A DNA stretch of 64,000 nucleotides from Intestinibacter bartlettii (GTDB lineage: Bacteria; Bacillota; Clostridia; Peptostreptococcales; Peptostreptococcaceae), in NCBI RefSeq assembly GCF_000154445.1, contig NZ_DS499559.1; one strand, given 5' to 3'. Under the pieces are notes generated by a model. The model worked only from the letters and a program-made list of their open reading frames with translations. It was not told the origin of the DNA and searched no databases. The position numbers were made by a program, and so were the translations under genes. This document shows positions 17,984-26,945 of this stretch, piece after piece (within the stretch, counting starts at the first letter, position 1; the number at the start of each line of letters is the position of its first letter).

Positions 17984-19456
17984 ATGAGTAGATTACCAAA
18001 AGACTTCTTATGGGGAGGAGCTTTTGCAGCCCACCAATTTGAAGGAGGATGGAACGAAGGCGGAAAAGGGCCAAGCGTTGTAGATGTATTAACAGCAGGA
18101 GCTCATGGAGTACCAAGACAAATAACAGAAACAGTAGAAGCTGATAAATTTTATCCAAATCAAGTAGCTTCAGACTTTTATCATAGATATAAAGAAGATA
18201 TTAAATTATTTGCAGGAATGGGGCTAAAATGCTTAAGAACTTCAATAGCATGGACAAGAATATTCCCAAATGGTGATGAATTAGAACCAAATGAAGAAGG
18301 ATTAAAATTCTATGATGATGTATTTGATGAGCTATTAAAATATGGAATAGAGCCAGTAATAACATTATCTCACTTTGAATTACCACTTCATTTAGCAAGA
18401 GAATACGGTGGATTTAGAAATCGTAAAGTTGTAGATTTTTTTGAAAGATTTGCAAAAGTTTGTTTTGAAAGATATAAAGATAAAGTTAAGTATTGGATGA
18501 CATTTAATGAAATAAATAACCAAATGGACACTGACAACCCATTATTCTTCTGGACAAATTCAGGGGTAATAGTCAAAGAAGGGGAAGATCCAAAAGCTGT
18601 ATTATATAAAGTTGCACATAATGAATTATTAGCAAGTGCAAAAGCTGTAATAGCAGGTAAAGAAATAAATCCAGATTTCAAAATAGGATGTATGGTATCG
18701 CATGTGCCAATATACCCATATTCTTGTAATCCAGATGATATTATGGCAGCAGAAGAAGCAATGCGTCAAAGATACTTCTTTGCAGATGTACATTGTAGAG
18801 GGCACTATCCAAGTTATGCATTAAAAGAATTTGAAAGAGAAGGTTATGACATAGGAATGGAAGAAGGGGATGCAGAAATCCTTGCAAAAGGAACTGTAGA
18901 CTATATAGGATTTAGTTATTATATGTCAACAACTGTTAAAGCGGATGTTCATAATGACAATACAGGAGATATTGTAAATGGAGCCTTATCAAATGGGGTA
19001 GAAAACCCATACATAGAATCAAGTGATTGGGGATGGGCAATAGACCCAGTTGGTTTAAGATATACATTAAACCGTTTCTACGATAGATATGAATTACCAT
19101 TATTCATAGTAGAAAATGGATTTGGGGCAATAGACCAAATATCAGAAGACGGACAAATACATGACCAATATCGTATAGATTACCTAAAAAAACATATTGA
19201 GCAAATGGAGTTAGCAGTTAATTATGATGGGGTAGACTTAATGGGATACACACCATGGGGGATAATGGATTTAGTTTCATTTACAACAGGAGAAATGAAA
19301 AAAAGATACGGTATGATTTATGTAGATAGAGATAACGAAGGAAACGGAACTATGGAGAGATGTTGTAAAGATTCGTATTACTGGTACAAACAAGTTATCA
19401 AATCACAAGGTGAAAATTTAGAATTTAAGCCAGAAAAAGTAGAAGTATTTGCATAG
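17984..19456 (+). CDS. 6-phospho-beta-glucosidase (GH1)
   Basis: This cytosolic enzyme hydrolyses the phosphorylated beta-glucoside delivered by the PTS to glucose 6-phosphate and an aglycone. The 490-residue GH1 barrel has the acid/base E176 in 'WMTFNEIN' (the Asn-Glu-Ile-Asn variant is common in phospho-glucosidases) and the nucleophile E377 in 'LFIVENGFGA'. The N-terminal signature is 'FLWGGAFAAHQFEGGW'. The C-terminal 'KKRYGMIYVDRDNEGNGT' region carries the residues that usually recognise the 6-phosphate. GGAGG precedes the ATG. A BglA/BglH-type function is likely. Confidence 0.92.
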   Translation: MSRLPKDFLWGGAFAAHQFEGGWNEGGKGPSVVDVLTAGAHGVPRQITETVEADKFYPNQVASDFYHRYKEDIKLFAGMGLKCLRTSIAWTRIFPNGDELEPNEEGLKFYDDVFDELLKYGIEPVITLSHFELPLHLAREYGGFRNRKVVDFFERFAKVCFERYKDKVKYWMTFNEINNQMDTDNPLFFWTNSGVIVKEGEDPKAVLYKVAHNELLASAKAVIAGKEINPDFKIGCMVSHVPIYPYSCNPDDIMAAEEAMRQRYFFADVHCRGHYPSYALKEFEREGYDIGMEEGDAEILAKGTVDYIGFSYYMSTTVKADVHNDNTGDIVNGALSNGVENPYIESSDWGWAIDPVGLRYTLNRFYDRYELPLFIVENGFGAIDQISEDGQIHDQYRIDYLKKHIEQMELAVNYDGVDLMGYTPWGIMDLVSFTTGEMKKRYGMIYVDRDNEGNGTMERCCKDSYYWYKQVIKSQGENLEFKPEKVEVFA

Positions 19457-19483
19457 TAAAACATAATTTATAATTTTATATAT

Positions 19484-19522
19484 AAAAAAATAGAGTGGAG
19501 AAATATCCACTCTATTTTTTTA
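19484..19522. terminator. Bidirectional terminator between the GH1 gene and dapH
   Basis: A 16-bp perfect stem (AAAAAAATAGAGTGGA and its complement) with a 6-nt loop and T-runs on both strands separates two convergent operons. Confidence 0.92.
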
Positions 19523-20227
19523 TCCTCTTAAATCGTTCATTAATTGAGTTTTAGCAGCAGTTTTTTCATCTTTCATTTTAACTACTTTTGCTGGTGAACC
19601 GGCAACAACAGCGCCTGGTTCAACGTCTTTTGTAACAACAGAACCAGCGGCAACAACAGCACTTTTACCAATTCTGACACCTTCTAATATTACACAGTTA
19701 GCACCGATAAGAACATCATCTTCAACTATAACTGGAGTTGCTGAAGGTGGTTCAAGAACACCAGCAACAACTGAGCAAGCTCCCAAGTGAACATTTTTAC
19801 CTAATATTCCTCTAGCGCCAACAACAGCATTCATATCTACCATAGTTCCTTCGCCTATAACAGCACCGATGTTTATAACAGCACCCATCATTACAACAGC
19901 ATTTTTTTCTATAGTAACCATGTCTCTTATTATAGCACCTGGTTCTATTCTAGCATCTATACCTAACATATCTATCATTGGAATAGCAGAGTTTCTAGCA
20001 GAATTTTCAACATACATATCAGTTATTTGATCTTTTATAGGAGCGATAGCATCCATTATAGTTTTATAATCACCTATTAAAGTGTATTCCCCATTATTTC
20101 CGAAAACTTTGAAACTTTCTGCTTTAGCTATTTCAGCAGTAGTAGAAACATAGACTTTAACTGGTGTTTGTTTTTCAGCATCTTTTATAAATTTGGCAAT
20201 TGCATAAGCATCGTTTAAATCTAACAT
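19520..20227 (-). CDS. dapH: Tetrahydrodipicolinate N-acetyltransferase
   Basis: DapH acetylates tetrahydrodipicolinate with acetyl-CoA, committing lysine and meso-diaminopimelate synthesis to the acetylase pathway. The 235-residue protein has an N-terminal helical domain (about 1-80) and a C-terminal left-handed beta-helix of hexapeptide repeats ('GAVINIGAVIGEGTMVDMNAVVGARG'). It contains the extended 'LEPPSATPVIVEDDVLIGANCVILEGVRIG' loop seen in DapH. It is the last gene of the riboswitch-controlled asd-dapA-dapB-dapH run. Confidence 0.93.
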   Translation of the reverse strand: MLDLNDAYAIAKFIKDAEKQTPVKVYVSTTAEIAKAESFKVFGNNGEYTLIGDYKTIMDAIAPIKDQITDMYVENSARNSAIPMIDMLGIDARIEPGAIIRDMVTIEKNAVVMMGAVINIGAVIGEGTMVDMNAVVGARGILGKNVHLGACSVVAGVLEPPSATPVIVEDDVLIGANCVILEGVRIGKSAVVAAGSVVTKDVEPGAVVAGSPAKVVKMKDEKTAAKTQLMNDLRG

Positions 20228-20328
20228 TTCAATCTCCTTTAAAACTTTCTTTATATATTTTTATAACGCATAGGAAATTATAATCAGCTTTAGATTGTGT
20301 ATAGATATAATTTTCGTTAATGCGTTTC

Positions 20329-20374
20329 AAAAAAGTCTACATTAACTTAATAATATTTAAATGAAGACTTTTTT
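20329..20374. terminator. Possible hairpin/terminator between dapB and dapH
   Basis: AAAAAAGTCT and AGACTTTTTT form a 10-bp stem around a 26-nt loop with some further pairing. It could partly terminate transcription before dapH or act as an attenuator. The stem is A/T-rich and the call is weak. Confidence 0.4.
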
Positions 20375-20434
20375 ATTTATAGTTTTGTATAACTCATGTT
20401 TATAGTGATATTAATCTAATTTATGAATATAAAT

Positions 20435-21178
20435 TTAACCTAACATATCGTCCATATTGTAGAAACCAGGTTCTTGGTTTACCAAATATTTTGCTGCTGC
20501 TATAGCACCTTCAGCAAATACATTTTTTGAACGAGCAGAGTGGTTTATTTCTAAAATTTCGTCGTTTCCAGCAAAGATAGCACTATGTTCACCGACTATA
20601 GTTCCACCTCTTACTGCATGTATTCCTACTTCATTTTGTTGTCTTTTACCTGTACGACCATGTCTTCCATATATAAATTCAGATTGTTCTCTGATTTCCT
20701 TAACAGCATTTGCAATCATTACAGCAGTACCGCTAGGAGAGTCGACTTTTTTATTGTGATGTTTTTCGATTATTTCTATATCAAAGTTAGCTAAGTTTTT
20801 AGCAGCTTCTTTTACTAATTTAAGTAGAATGTTTACACCTAGTGACATGTTGAATGATAAAAATACAGGAATTTGTTTAGCAGCTTCATGTATTTTTTCC
20901 ATTTCTTCATCGTTATATCCAGTAGTAGCAAGAACTACAGGAGTTTTAGTTTTTAAACAATACTCTAATATACCATCTAAAGCAAGTGGATTAGAGAAGT
21001 CTATAACCACATCAGAATCTTCCTTTACATCAGCAAAACTTGAGTAAGTGTTGAATCCATCAACATCGTGGTGTTTTGGACTAATACCGGCAACAAGTTC
21101 TAATTCTTCATCATCTGCTACACATTTTGTCAATACTTGACCCATTGTTCCGCTGTATCCATTTATTATAACTTTCAA
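20435..21178 (-). CDS. dapB: 4-hydroxy-tetrahydrodipicolinate reductase
   Basis: DapB reduces the DapA product to tetrahydrodipicolinate with NAD(P)H. The 247-residue protein shows the Rossmann start 'VIINGYSGTMGQVL', 'DFSNP', 'ATTGYNDEE' and the family signature 'IEKHHNKKVDSPSGTA' with the catalytic His/Lys. The minus-strand ribosome site AGGGGG precedes the ATG. It follows dapA across an 81-bp gap that contains a perfect hairpin. Confidence 0.95.
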   Translation of the reverse strand: MKVIINGYSGTMGQVLTKCVADDEELELVAGISPKHHDVDGFNTYSSFADVKEDSDVVIDFSNPLALDGILEYCLKTKTPVVLATTGYNDEEMEKIHEAAKQIPVFLSFNMSLGVNILLKLVKEAAKNLANFDIEIIEKHHNKKVDSPSGTAVMIANAVKEIREQSEFIYGRHGRTGKRQQNEVGIHAVRGGTIVGEHSAIFAGNDEILEINHSARSKNVFAEGAIAAAKYLVNQEPGFYNMDDMLG

Positions 21179-21210
21179 TGTTATACCCCCTAATTAAGTT
21201 TCATTTATTT

Positions 21211-21240
21211 CAGGGAAGAATCAAATTAGATTCTTCCCTG
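21211..21240 (-). other. Perfect hairpin between dapA and dapB
   Basis: CAGGGAAGAATC is repeated inverted (21211-21222 and 21229-21240) around a 6-nt loop. Neither flank has a T-run on the transcribed strand, so this looks like an mRNA stability or processing element rather than a terminator. Confidence 0.6.
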
Positions 21241-21259
21241 TTTAAATTAAGCTTGTTAT

Positions 21260-22147
21260 TTATTTTACTTCAAGTCCAGCATTTATTAATTCTTGTTTTA
21301 ATACTTCTAAGTTTTTAGGATTCATTTCACCAAGAGGTAATCTTAAGTGACCAACATCAAATCCTAATAAGTTTAATGCAGTTTTTACTGGAACTGGATT
21401 TACTTCTATAAATAAAGCATCTATAAGAGCTTTTAGTTCTAGTTGTATTTTGCAAGAACCTTTAACATCACCGTCTAAGAATTTTGCAACTAAGTCATGA
21501 GTTTGGCGTGGACAAACATTAGCTAAAACTGATATAACACCGCTACCACCTAATGATAATAATGGAGTTATAGAGTCGTCATTTCCAGAATAGATTGCAA
21601 AATCATCTGGAACTAATCTAGCTACTTCAGCAACTTGAGCTATATCACCACTAGCTTCTTTTATAGCAACTATGTTTTTACATTCGTTAGCTAATTCAGC
21701 AACTAAATCTGGAGCTATGTTAACTCCTGTTCTAGAAGGAACATTGTATAAAATTATTGGTAGATCAACAGCATCAGCTATAGCTTTGAAGTGGGCTTTT
21801 AGACCAGTTCTATTAGCTTTGTTGTAATATGGAGTGATTATTAATAAAGCATCAGCCCCCATATCTTGAGCACCTTTAGCTAAACTAAGTGAATGTCTAG
21901 TATCATTTGTACTAGCACCAGCGATAACTGGTATTCTTTTGTTTACTGTATCGACGATGCATTTAATAACGTCTAGTTGTTCTTCATCTGTCATAGTACT
22001 AGCTTCCCCTGTAGTACCAGTAGCAACTATTGCATCTGTTCCGTTAGCTATGTGGTATTCAACTAATTCTTTTATTTTTTCAAAATTTGGTGTGTTATCT
22101 TCGTTAAATGGTGTTACTAATGCAACTGCAGAACCTGTAAATATCAT
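21260..22147 (-). CDS. dapA: 4-hydroxy-tetrahydrodipicolinate synthase
   Basis: DapA condenses aspartate semialdehyde with pyruvate. The 295-residue TIM barrel shows 'GTTGEASTMTDEE', 'ITPYYNKANRTGL' with the catalytic Tyr, 'LYNVPSRTGVNI' and 'IVAIKEASGD' with the Schiff-base Lys. It is often feedback-inhibited by lysine, though allostery cannot be read here. It lies 161 bp downstream of asd on the minus strand. Confidence 0.96.
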   Translation of the reverse strand: MIFTGSAVALVTPFNEDNTPNFEKIKELVEYHIANGTDAIVATGTTGEASTMTDEEQLDVIKCIVDTVNKRIPVIAGASTNDTRHSLSLAKGAQDMGADALLIITPYYNKANRTGLKAHFKAIADAVDLPIILYNVPSRTGVNIAPDLVAELANECKNIVAIKEASGDIAQVAEVARLVPDDFAIYSGNDDSITPLLSLGGSGVISVLANVCPRQTHDLVAKFLDGDVKGSCKIQLELKALIDALFIEVNPVPVKTALNLLGFDVGHLRLPLGEMNPKNLEVLKQELINAGLEVK

Positions 22148-22308
22148 ATATATCTCCCCTTTTTTATATATTCAATATTCTTATTTTAATTCATTAAATT
22201 TAAGAACTAATGTTACATTTAATTAGTTTCGTAACGATTAAACATTTACTTTAATTAAGTTTATAAGTTTATAATAAGTTATTTTTTATTTCTTTCATTA
22301 AATATTTT

Positions 22309-23313
22309 TTAAACTAAATCATTTTTAACTAATAATTCAGCGATTTGTACTGCATTTGTAGCAGCACCTTTTCTGATATTGTCAGCAACTACCCATAAGT
22401 TGATTCCATTATCAACACTGAAGTCTCTTCTTATTCTACCAACGAAAACTTCGTCATGCCCTTCAGCATCTACAGCAAGAGGGTACTCATCTTTAGCTGG
22501 GTTATCAACTAATACAACACCTTCAGTATTTTTGATTGCTTCAACAACATCTTCAAGTTCAAATGGTTTATTAAATTCAACATTTATTGATTCACTATGA
22601 GCACCTCTAACTGGAACTCTAACAGTAGTAGCAGTAACTTTTATGCTATCATCATTAAATATTTTTTTAGTTTCATTTATCATTTTCATTTCTTCTTTTG
22701 TATAGCCGTTATCCATAAATACATCGATATGTGGTAAACAGTTAAAAGCTATTGGATGAGGATAGAATTGATTTGGTTTTCCAGCAATTCCGTCTTCTAA
22801 GTCTTTAACACCTCTAACACCTGAACCAGAAACAGCTTGGTAAGTTGAGAATACTATTCTTTTTAAACCATATTTTTCATATAAAGGTTTAAGAGGAACC
22901 ATAGCTTGTATTGTAGAGCAGTTAGGATTAGCTATTATACCTTTTTTGATTTCTTTTATAGTTTCTGGATTAACTTCTGGTACTATAAGTGGTACATCAG
23001 GATCCATTCTCCATTGAGCTGAATTGTCTACAACTATTATACCTTTTGAAGCAGCTATTGGAGCAAATTTCTCACTAGTAGCTCCACCAGCAGAGAATAG
23101 TGCTATTTGAATATTTTTTCCATCAAAAGCAGTTTCAGTTAATTCTTCAACTACGTAATCTTTTCCTGCAAAAGTTATTGTTGAACCGGCAGATTTTTTA
23201 GATGAGAAAAAATATACATTTTCTATTGGAAATTGTCTTTCTTCAAGAACTTTTAAGAAAGTTCTACCTACCATACCAGTAGCACCAACTACGGCTACAT
23301 TAACTTTTTTCAT
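22309..23313 (-). CDS. asd: Aspartate-semialdehyde dehydrogenase
   Basis: Asd makes aspartate semialdehyde from aspartyl phosphate with NADPH, feeding lysine, DAP, threonine and methionine synthesis. The 334-residue protein has 'VAVVGATGMVGRTFL' (NADP site), 'IANPNCSTIQ' with the catalytic Cys, 'STYQAVSGSG', and 'PVRGAHSESINVEF' with the active-site His. GAGGTGAT precedes the start. It is the first gene behind the lysine riboswitch, so the whole pathway branch is repressed when lysine is plentiful. Confidence 0.96.
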   Translation of the reverse strand: MKKVNVAVVGATGMVGRTFLKVLEERQFPIENVYFFSSKKSAGSTITFAGKDYVVEELTETAFDGKNIQIALFSAGGATSEKFAPIAASKGIIVVDNSAQWRMDPDVPLIVPEVNPETIKEIKKGIIANPNCSTIQAMVPLKPLYEKYGLKRIVFSTYQAVSGSGVRGVKDLEDGIAGKPNQFYPHPIAFNCLPHIDVFMDNGYTKEEMKMINETKKIFNDDSIKVTATTVRVPVRGAHSESINVEFNKPFELEDVVEAIKNTEGVVLVDNPAKDEYPLAVDAEGHDEVFVGRIRRDFSVDNGINLWVVADNIRKGAATNAVQIAELLVKNDLV

Positions 23314-23436
23314 TTTATATCACCTCATATAATTTATAGTATTTCGTATTTTATTATTACTTCCTAAATAGAGATATAAAATAAGGGGAGGTTATATATT
23401 TTCCAAAGGATACTACAAGAGTAGATTTTTGATATT

Positions 23437-23467
23437 AAAAAACGTACAAAGGAATACTTCGTACGTT
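23437..23467 (-). terminator. Regulatory terminator of the lysine riboswitch
   Basis: On the minus strand AACGTACGAAG and CTTTGTACGTT pair around a 5-nt loop and are followed by TTTTTT. The hairpin lies just downstream of the aptamer and about 120 bp before asd, as expected for transcription attenuation when lysine is bound. Confidence 0.9.
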
Positions 23468-23486
23468 GCTAACATAAATCAAAGTA

Positions 23487-23653
23487 AACCTGTAGCCCCC
23501 CACTTAGATAAGTGACAGTCTCATGCATTTTCTGCATGACCCCAGCATATATCTTCGCCAAGATATAAACTTCGGCAAATCATCCTTTCAGTAATCATCT
23601 ACACTCGCCAGCTCATATTACTTACTGATAATCATTGCGCCTCTACTTAGGTT
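23487..23653 (-). promoter_or_regulatory. Lysine riboswitch (L box) aptamer
   Basis: Read on the minus strand it shows the conserved L-box blocks in order: GTAGAGGCGC, ATCAGTAAG, AGCTGG, GAAAGGATGA, GCCGAAG, TGCTGGGG, GAGACTGTCA and GGGGGGCTAC. The P1 helix can be traced: AACCT...GTAG at the 5' end (from 23653) pairs with CTAC-AGGTT at the 3' end (23487-23491). It precedes a terminator and asd-dapA-dapB-dapH, so lysine shuts off its own synthesis. Confidence 0.95.
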
Positions 23654-24059
23654 AGTTAAATTTTATTTAGATTTTTAATAAGTTGTTATGAATTAATGTT
23701 ATTACAAAATTTTGGAAAAATCAACTGAAATTATGCAAAAAATTAAAAAATTAAAAAATTAAATAAAAGTATAGCCAAAAACGTTTTTATAGTTTAAAAT
23801 AGTAAAGTGCTATGGGCGATTTGATTAAAAAAACACATAAAAAAGTACCATAGCGGTAAAATTATGGAAATTAAGAATATCTATATAATTTATTTATAGA
23901 AAAAGGTATAATTATATATAAATAGTTTTATAGAATAGGAAAAGGTATATCATTTTTAATTTAAAGTTTGAAATGAATAGAATTTATGTAGGATAACCTT
24001 ATCAAAATAATTAAATTTTAAAATAAACAGAAGATTAATTTTATTAGGAGGAAAGTTTT
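23654..24059. other. Divergent promoter region between the lysine operon and serine dehydratase
   Basis: No gene is visible in these 406 bp. On the minus strand TTGATT-17-TAACAT, about 70 to 43 nt before the aptamer, is a candidate lysine operon promoter. The plus strand has three AAAAAATT units near 23737-23760 and an inverted repeat GCTATGG/CCATAGC (23809-23815 and 23848-23854, 32-nt loop) of unknown meaning. GGAGG before 24060 is the serine dehydratase ribosome site. Confidence 0.5.
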
Positions 24060-25277
24060 ATGGAATCACTAAAAGAACTTTATAAAATAGGACCGGGACC
24101 ATCAAGTTCTCACACTATGGGTCCACAAAGAGCAGCAAGAATATTCAACGAAAAAAATCCTAACGCAGCAAGCTTCAGAGCGCATTTATACGGAAGTTTA
24201 GCAGCTACAGGAAAAGGTCACTTAACTGACTATATAATAATAAAAACATTAGCGCCTAAAAACGTTGAAATAGTTTGGGAACCAGAAATAGTAAAAGAAT
24301 TCCACACTAACGGAATGAAATTAGTAGCTTTAGATGAAGCAGGAAACGTAATGGACGAGTGGACTGTATTCTCTGTAGGTGGAGGTTCTTTAGCTGAAGA
24401 AGGTAAAAGAGGACAATCATCTGCAAGTGTTTATCCACACGACAACATAGAAGACATTATAGAATGGTGTAGAGAAAACCACAAAAACTTCGTTGACTAC
24501 GTAAAAGAATTCGACGATGAAGATATAATGGATTACTTAAGAGAAATAAGATTAGCTATGAGAAAATCATTAGATGATGGTTTAAAAGCTACTGATATAA
24601 TTCCAGGAAAATTAAAATTAGCTAGAAAAGCTAGAACTTTCTACAGACAATACAAAGTAAATAAACAACTTTCTTCAATGATATATGCATATGCTTTAGC
24701 TGTATCTGAACAAAATGCATCAGGATTTGAAATAGTTACAGCTCCAACTTGTGGATCTGCAGGTGTATTACCAGCTGTATTATTCACATTACAAGACTAC
24801 TATGGATTCGATGACGAAGCTATAGAAGAAGGTCTTGCAGTAGCAGGTTTAATAGGTATATCTGTTAAGAAAAATGCATCAGTTTCAGGTGCAGAAGTAG
24901 GATGTCAAGGTGAAGTTGGTGTTGCTTGTGCAATGGCAGCTGCTGCTACAGCATTCATAAAAGGTGCAGCTCTTAGAAAAATAGAGTACGCTGCAGAAAT
25001 AGGTTTAGAGCATCACTTAGGTATGACTTGTGACCCAGCTTACGGATATGTTCAAATACCATGTATAGAAAGAAATGCAATGGGAGCACAAAGAGCGTTA
25101 GATGCTGCTAACTATGCATTATTATCTGATGGTGTTCACCATGTTAAATTCGACCAAATAGTTAAAATAATGGACGAAACTGGTAGAGACATGATGGATA
25201 AATACAAAGAAACTGCACAAGGTGGTATAGCTTTATTATACGAAGAAAGCGATGAATTCGGCGGAAACGAAGAATAA
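24060..25277 (+). CDS. sdaA: L-serine dehydratase, iron-sulfur type, single chain
   Basis: The enzyme deaminates L-serine to pyruvate and ammonia using a labile [4Fe-4S] cluster. It has a beta-type N-terminal domain ('GPSSSHTMGPQRAA', about 1-150) fused to the alpha-type catalytic domain (about 170-400). Cluster and active-site cysteines lie in 'TAPTCGSAG', 'VGCQGEVG' and 'GMTCDPAYGYVQIPCIERNAMG'. At 405 residues it is shorter than E. coli SdaA but similar to clostridial single-chain forms. AGGAGG precedes the start and a terminator follows, so it is monocistronic. The symbol could equally be sdaB in related genomes. Confidence 0.92.
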   Translation: MESLKELYKIGPGPSSSHTMGPQRAARIFNEKNPNAASFRAHLYGSLAATGKGHLTDYIIIKTLAPKNVEIVWEPEIVKEFHTNGMKLVALDEAGNVMDEWTVFSVGGGSLAEEGKRGQSSASVYPHDNIEDIIEWCRENHKNFVDYVKEFDDEDIMDYLREIRLAMRKSLDDGLKATDIIPGKLKLARKARTFYRQYKVNKQLSSMIYAYALAVSEQNASGFEIVTAPTCGSAGVLPAVLFTLQDYYGFDDEAIEEGLAVAGLIGISVKKNASVSGAEVGCQGEVGVACAMAAAATAFIKGAALRKIEYAAEIGLEHHLGMTCDPAYGYVQIPCIERNAMGAQRALDAANYALLSDGVHHVKFDQIVKIMDETGRDMMDKYKETAQGGIALLYEESDEFGGNEE

Positions 25278-25308
25278 TAATTAATAAAATTAATATCGAT
25301 ATATATAC

Positions 25309-25350
25309 AATGCTACATCTAGACATTAGTCTAGGTGTAGTATTTTTTTT
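25309..25350 (+). terminator. Terminator after serine dehydratase
   Basis: AATGCTACATCTAGA pairs with TCTAGGTGTAGTATT (one G-T pair) around a 6-nt loop and is followed by a run of T. Confidence 0.92.
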
Positions 25351-25437
25351 ACGAAAAAATTGGACAATCTAATGAAAATGTATATAATTAAATTATCTAA
25401 AAATTTAAACATTAATGAAATTTAGGGGGATAATTTA

Positions 25438-26556
25438 ATGAAAGATATATCATATATAGATAAAATTGTTAAACAACATAGAACTAATCTACATAAAATT
25501 GCTGAGCTTTCACATGTGGAATTTAAAACAGCAAAATATATAAGAGATTATTTAGATAAATTAAATATAGAATATGAAACACCATTAGAAACTGCTACGG
25601 TTGGGATAATTAAAGGAAAAAATCCTAAAAAAACTATAGCATTTAGGGCGGATATAGATGCACTTCCAACAGAAGATGGAGCGCAACATTTATGTGGACA
25701 TGATGGTCATATGAGTATACTTTTAGGATTTTTAGAATACATAATGGATAATAAAGAGAGTTTAAATGACAATATCGTATTTGTATTCCAACCAGCGGAA
25801 GAAGATACAGGTGGTGCAGAACGCCTTATGAAAGCTGGTGTATTCAAAAAATATAACGTAGATGAAGTTTATGGACTTCATATTCATCCAGATTTTCCAG
25901 AAGGATATATAGGCTGCAAAGCTGGATATTTAATGGCTCAAAATGGTGAGATAGATGTTGAAATAATCGGAAAAAGTGGACATGGGGCTATTCCTCAAAA
26001 TACAATAGACGGAATAATAATAGGGGCTAATTTCGTAAATTCTGTTCAAAGTATAGTGTCTAGAAATTTAAATCCAATGGAAGGTGCAGTTCTTACATTT
26101 GGAAAAATGACAGCAGGTTCTATAAGAAATATAATCGCAGAAAATGTTAAACTAGAAGGAACTATGAGATGTTTTAATCCAGATATTTACGACACAATGA
26201 AAAGAAGACTTTTAGAATTTGCAAAAGGATTTGAAATAGCATATAACTGTAAAGTCAATGTAACAATAGATGACGGATATTTAGCAGTAAATAACGATGA
26301 AAATTTATTTGATGAATTTGTTGAAGCAGTCGGAAAAGAAAAAATAACAAAAACTGAACCTCTTATGATATCAGAAGATTTTTCGTATTATCAAAAAGAA
26401 GTTCCAGGACTTTTCTTTATGCAAGGGGCTAGAAATGAAGAAAAAGGATTTGTTAATGGACTTCATAGCTTAAAATTTGATTTTAATGAAGACATAATGT
26501 TAGATGCTATTAAAACTTATGTAAAATTACTTAAATTTAAAGGTTCAGTAGAATAA
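25438..26556 (+). CDS. M20D peptidase, probable N-acetyl-diaminopimelate deacetylase
   Basis: The 372-residue metallohydrolase has the M20 motifs 'FRADIDALP', 'HLCGHDGHMS', 'QPAEEDTGGAERL', 'HIHPDFPEG' and a dimerisation domain starting 'GEIDVEIIGKSGHGAIPQNTID'. Length and motif details resemble the YkuR-type N-acetyl-LL-DAP deacetylase. The DapH route encoded nearby needs exactly this enzyme, and no other candidate lies in the lysine operon. The other M20 member in the window (35688) differs in sequence and context. It has its own GGGGG ribosome site and terminator. Substrate is inferred; aminoacylase activity is possible. Confidence 0.75.
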   Translation: MKDISYIDKIVKQHRTNLHKIAELSHVEFKTAKYIRDYLDKLNIEYETPLETATVGIIKGKNPKKTIAFRADIDALPTEDGAQHLCGHDGHMSILLGFLEYIMDNKESLNDNIVFVFQPAEEDTGGAERLMKAGVFKKYNVDEVYGLHIHPDFPEGYIGCKAGYLMAQNGEIDVEIIGKSGHGAIPQNTIDGIIIGANFVNSVQSIVSRNLNPMEGAVLTFGKMTAGSIRNIIAENVKLEGTMRCFNPDIYDTMKRRLLEFAKGFEIAYNCKVNVTIDDGYLAVNNDENLFDEFVEAVGKEKITKTEPLMISEDFSYYQKEVPGLFFMQGARNEEKGFVNGLHSLKFDFNEDIMLDAIKTYVKLLKFKGSVE

Positions 26557-26576
26557 AACAATTAGAAATATTAAAT

Positions 26577-26611
26577 AAAGAGTTAGTGCGAAAAATGTAC
26601 TAACTCTTTTG
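26577..26611 (+). terminator. Terminator after the M20D peptidase
   Basis: AAAGAGTTAGTGC pairs with GTACTAACTCTTT around a short A-rich loop and is followed by T residues. Confidence 0.88.
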
Positions 26612-26945
26612 ATTTATACAGAAAAATGTATTATTTTTTTAATCAAATATATTAAATTAATTTTATATAGAAAAATTTTAAATATATCATTATTTATATA
26701 TGTTATATATTGATAGATAAAAGGATTATGGTTTTCCTAAAAATGGGAATGTATCGATGGATATAAATAGAATACTCTAATAGTAAAAAAATATTTGAAA
26801 ATATCTATAGTGTATATTAATTGGCAAAATTAGTATATCAAAAATATTTTGTAGAAAAATCGTTGTCAAAAATAAATATTTGAAAAAATTGGAACTTTAT
26901 TTATAATAGAAGGGACGAATTAATTTTAAGGGAGGAATTTATTTT
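26612..26945 (+). promoter_or_regulatory. Upstream region and promoter of the scaffold/GGGtGRT pair
   Basis: Apart from the preceding terminator this 334-bp stretch holds no gene. A clear promoter, TTGAAA (26879-26884), 17-bp spacer, TATAAT (26902-26907), lies 39 bp before the start codon. AGGGAGG (26930-26936) is the ribosome site. The A/T-rich remainder shows no recognised operator. Confidence 0.7.

Noticed and set aside
23809..23854. GCTATGG/CCATAGC inverted repeat as a riboswitch or terminator for serine dehydratase
   Set aside because: Only 7 bp pair around a 32-nt loop, with no T-run and no known aptamer sequence.
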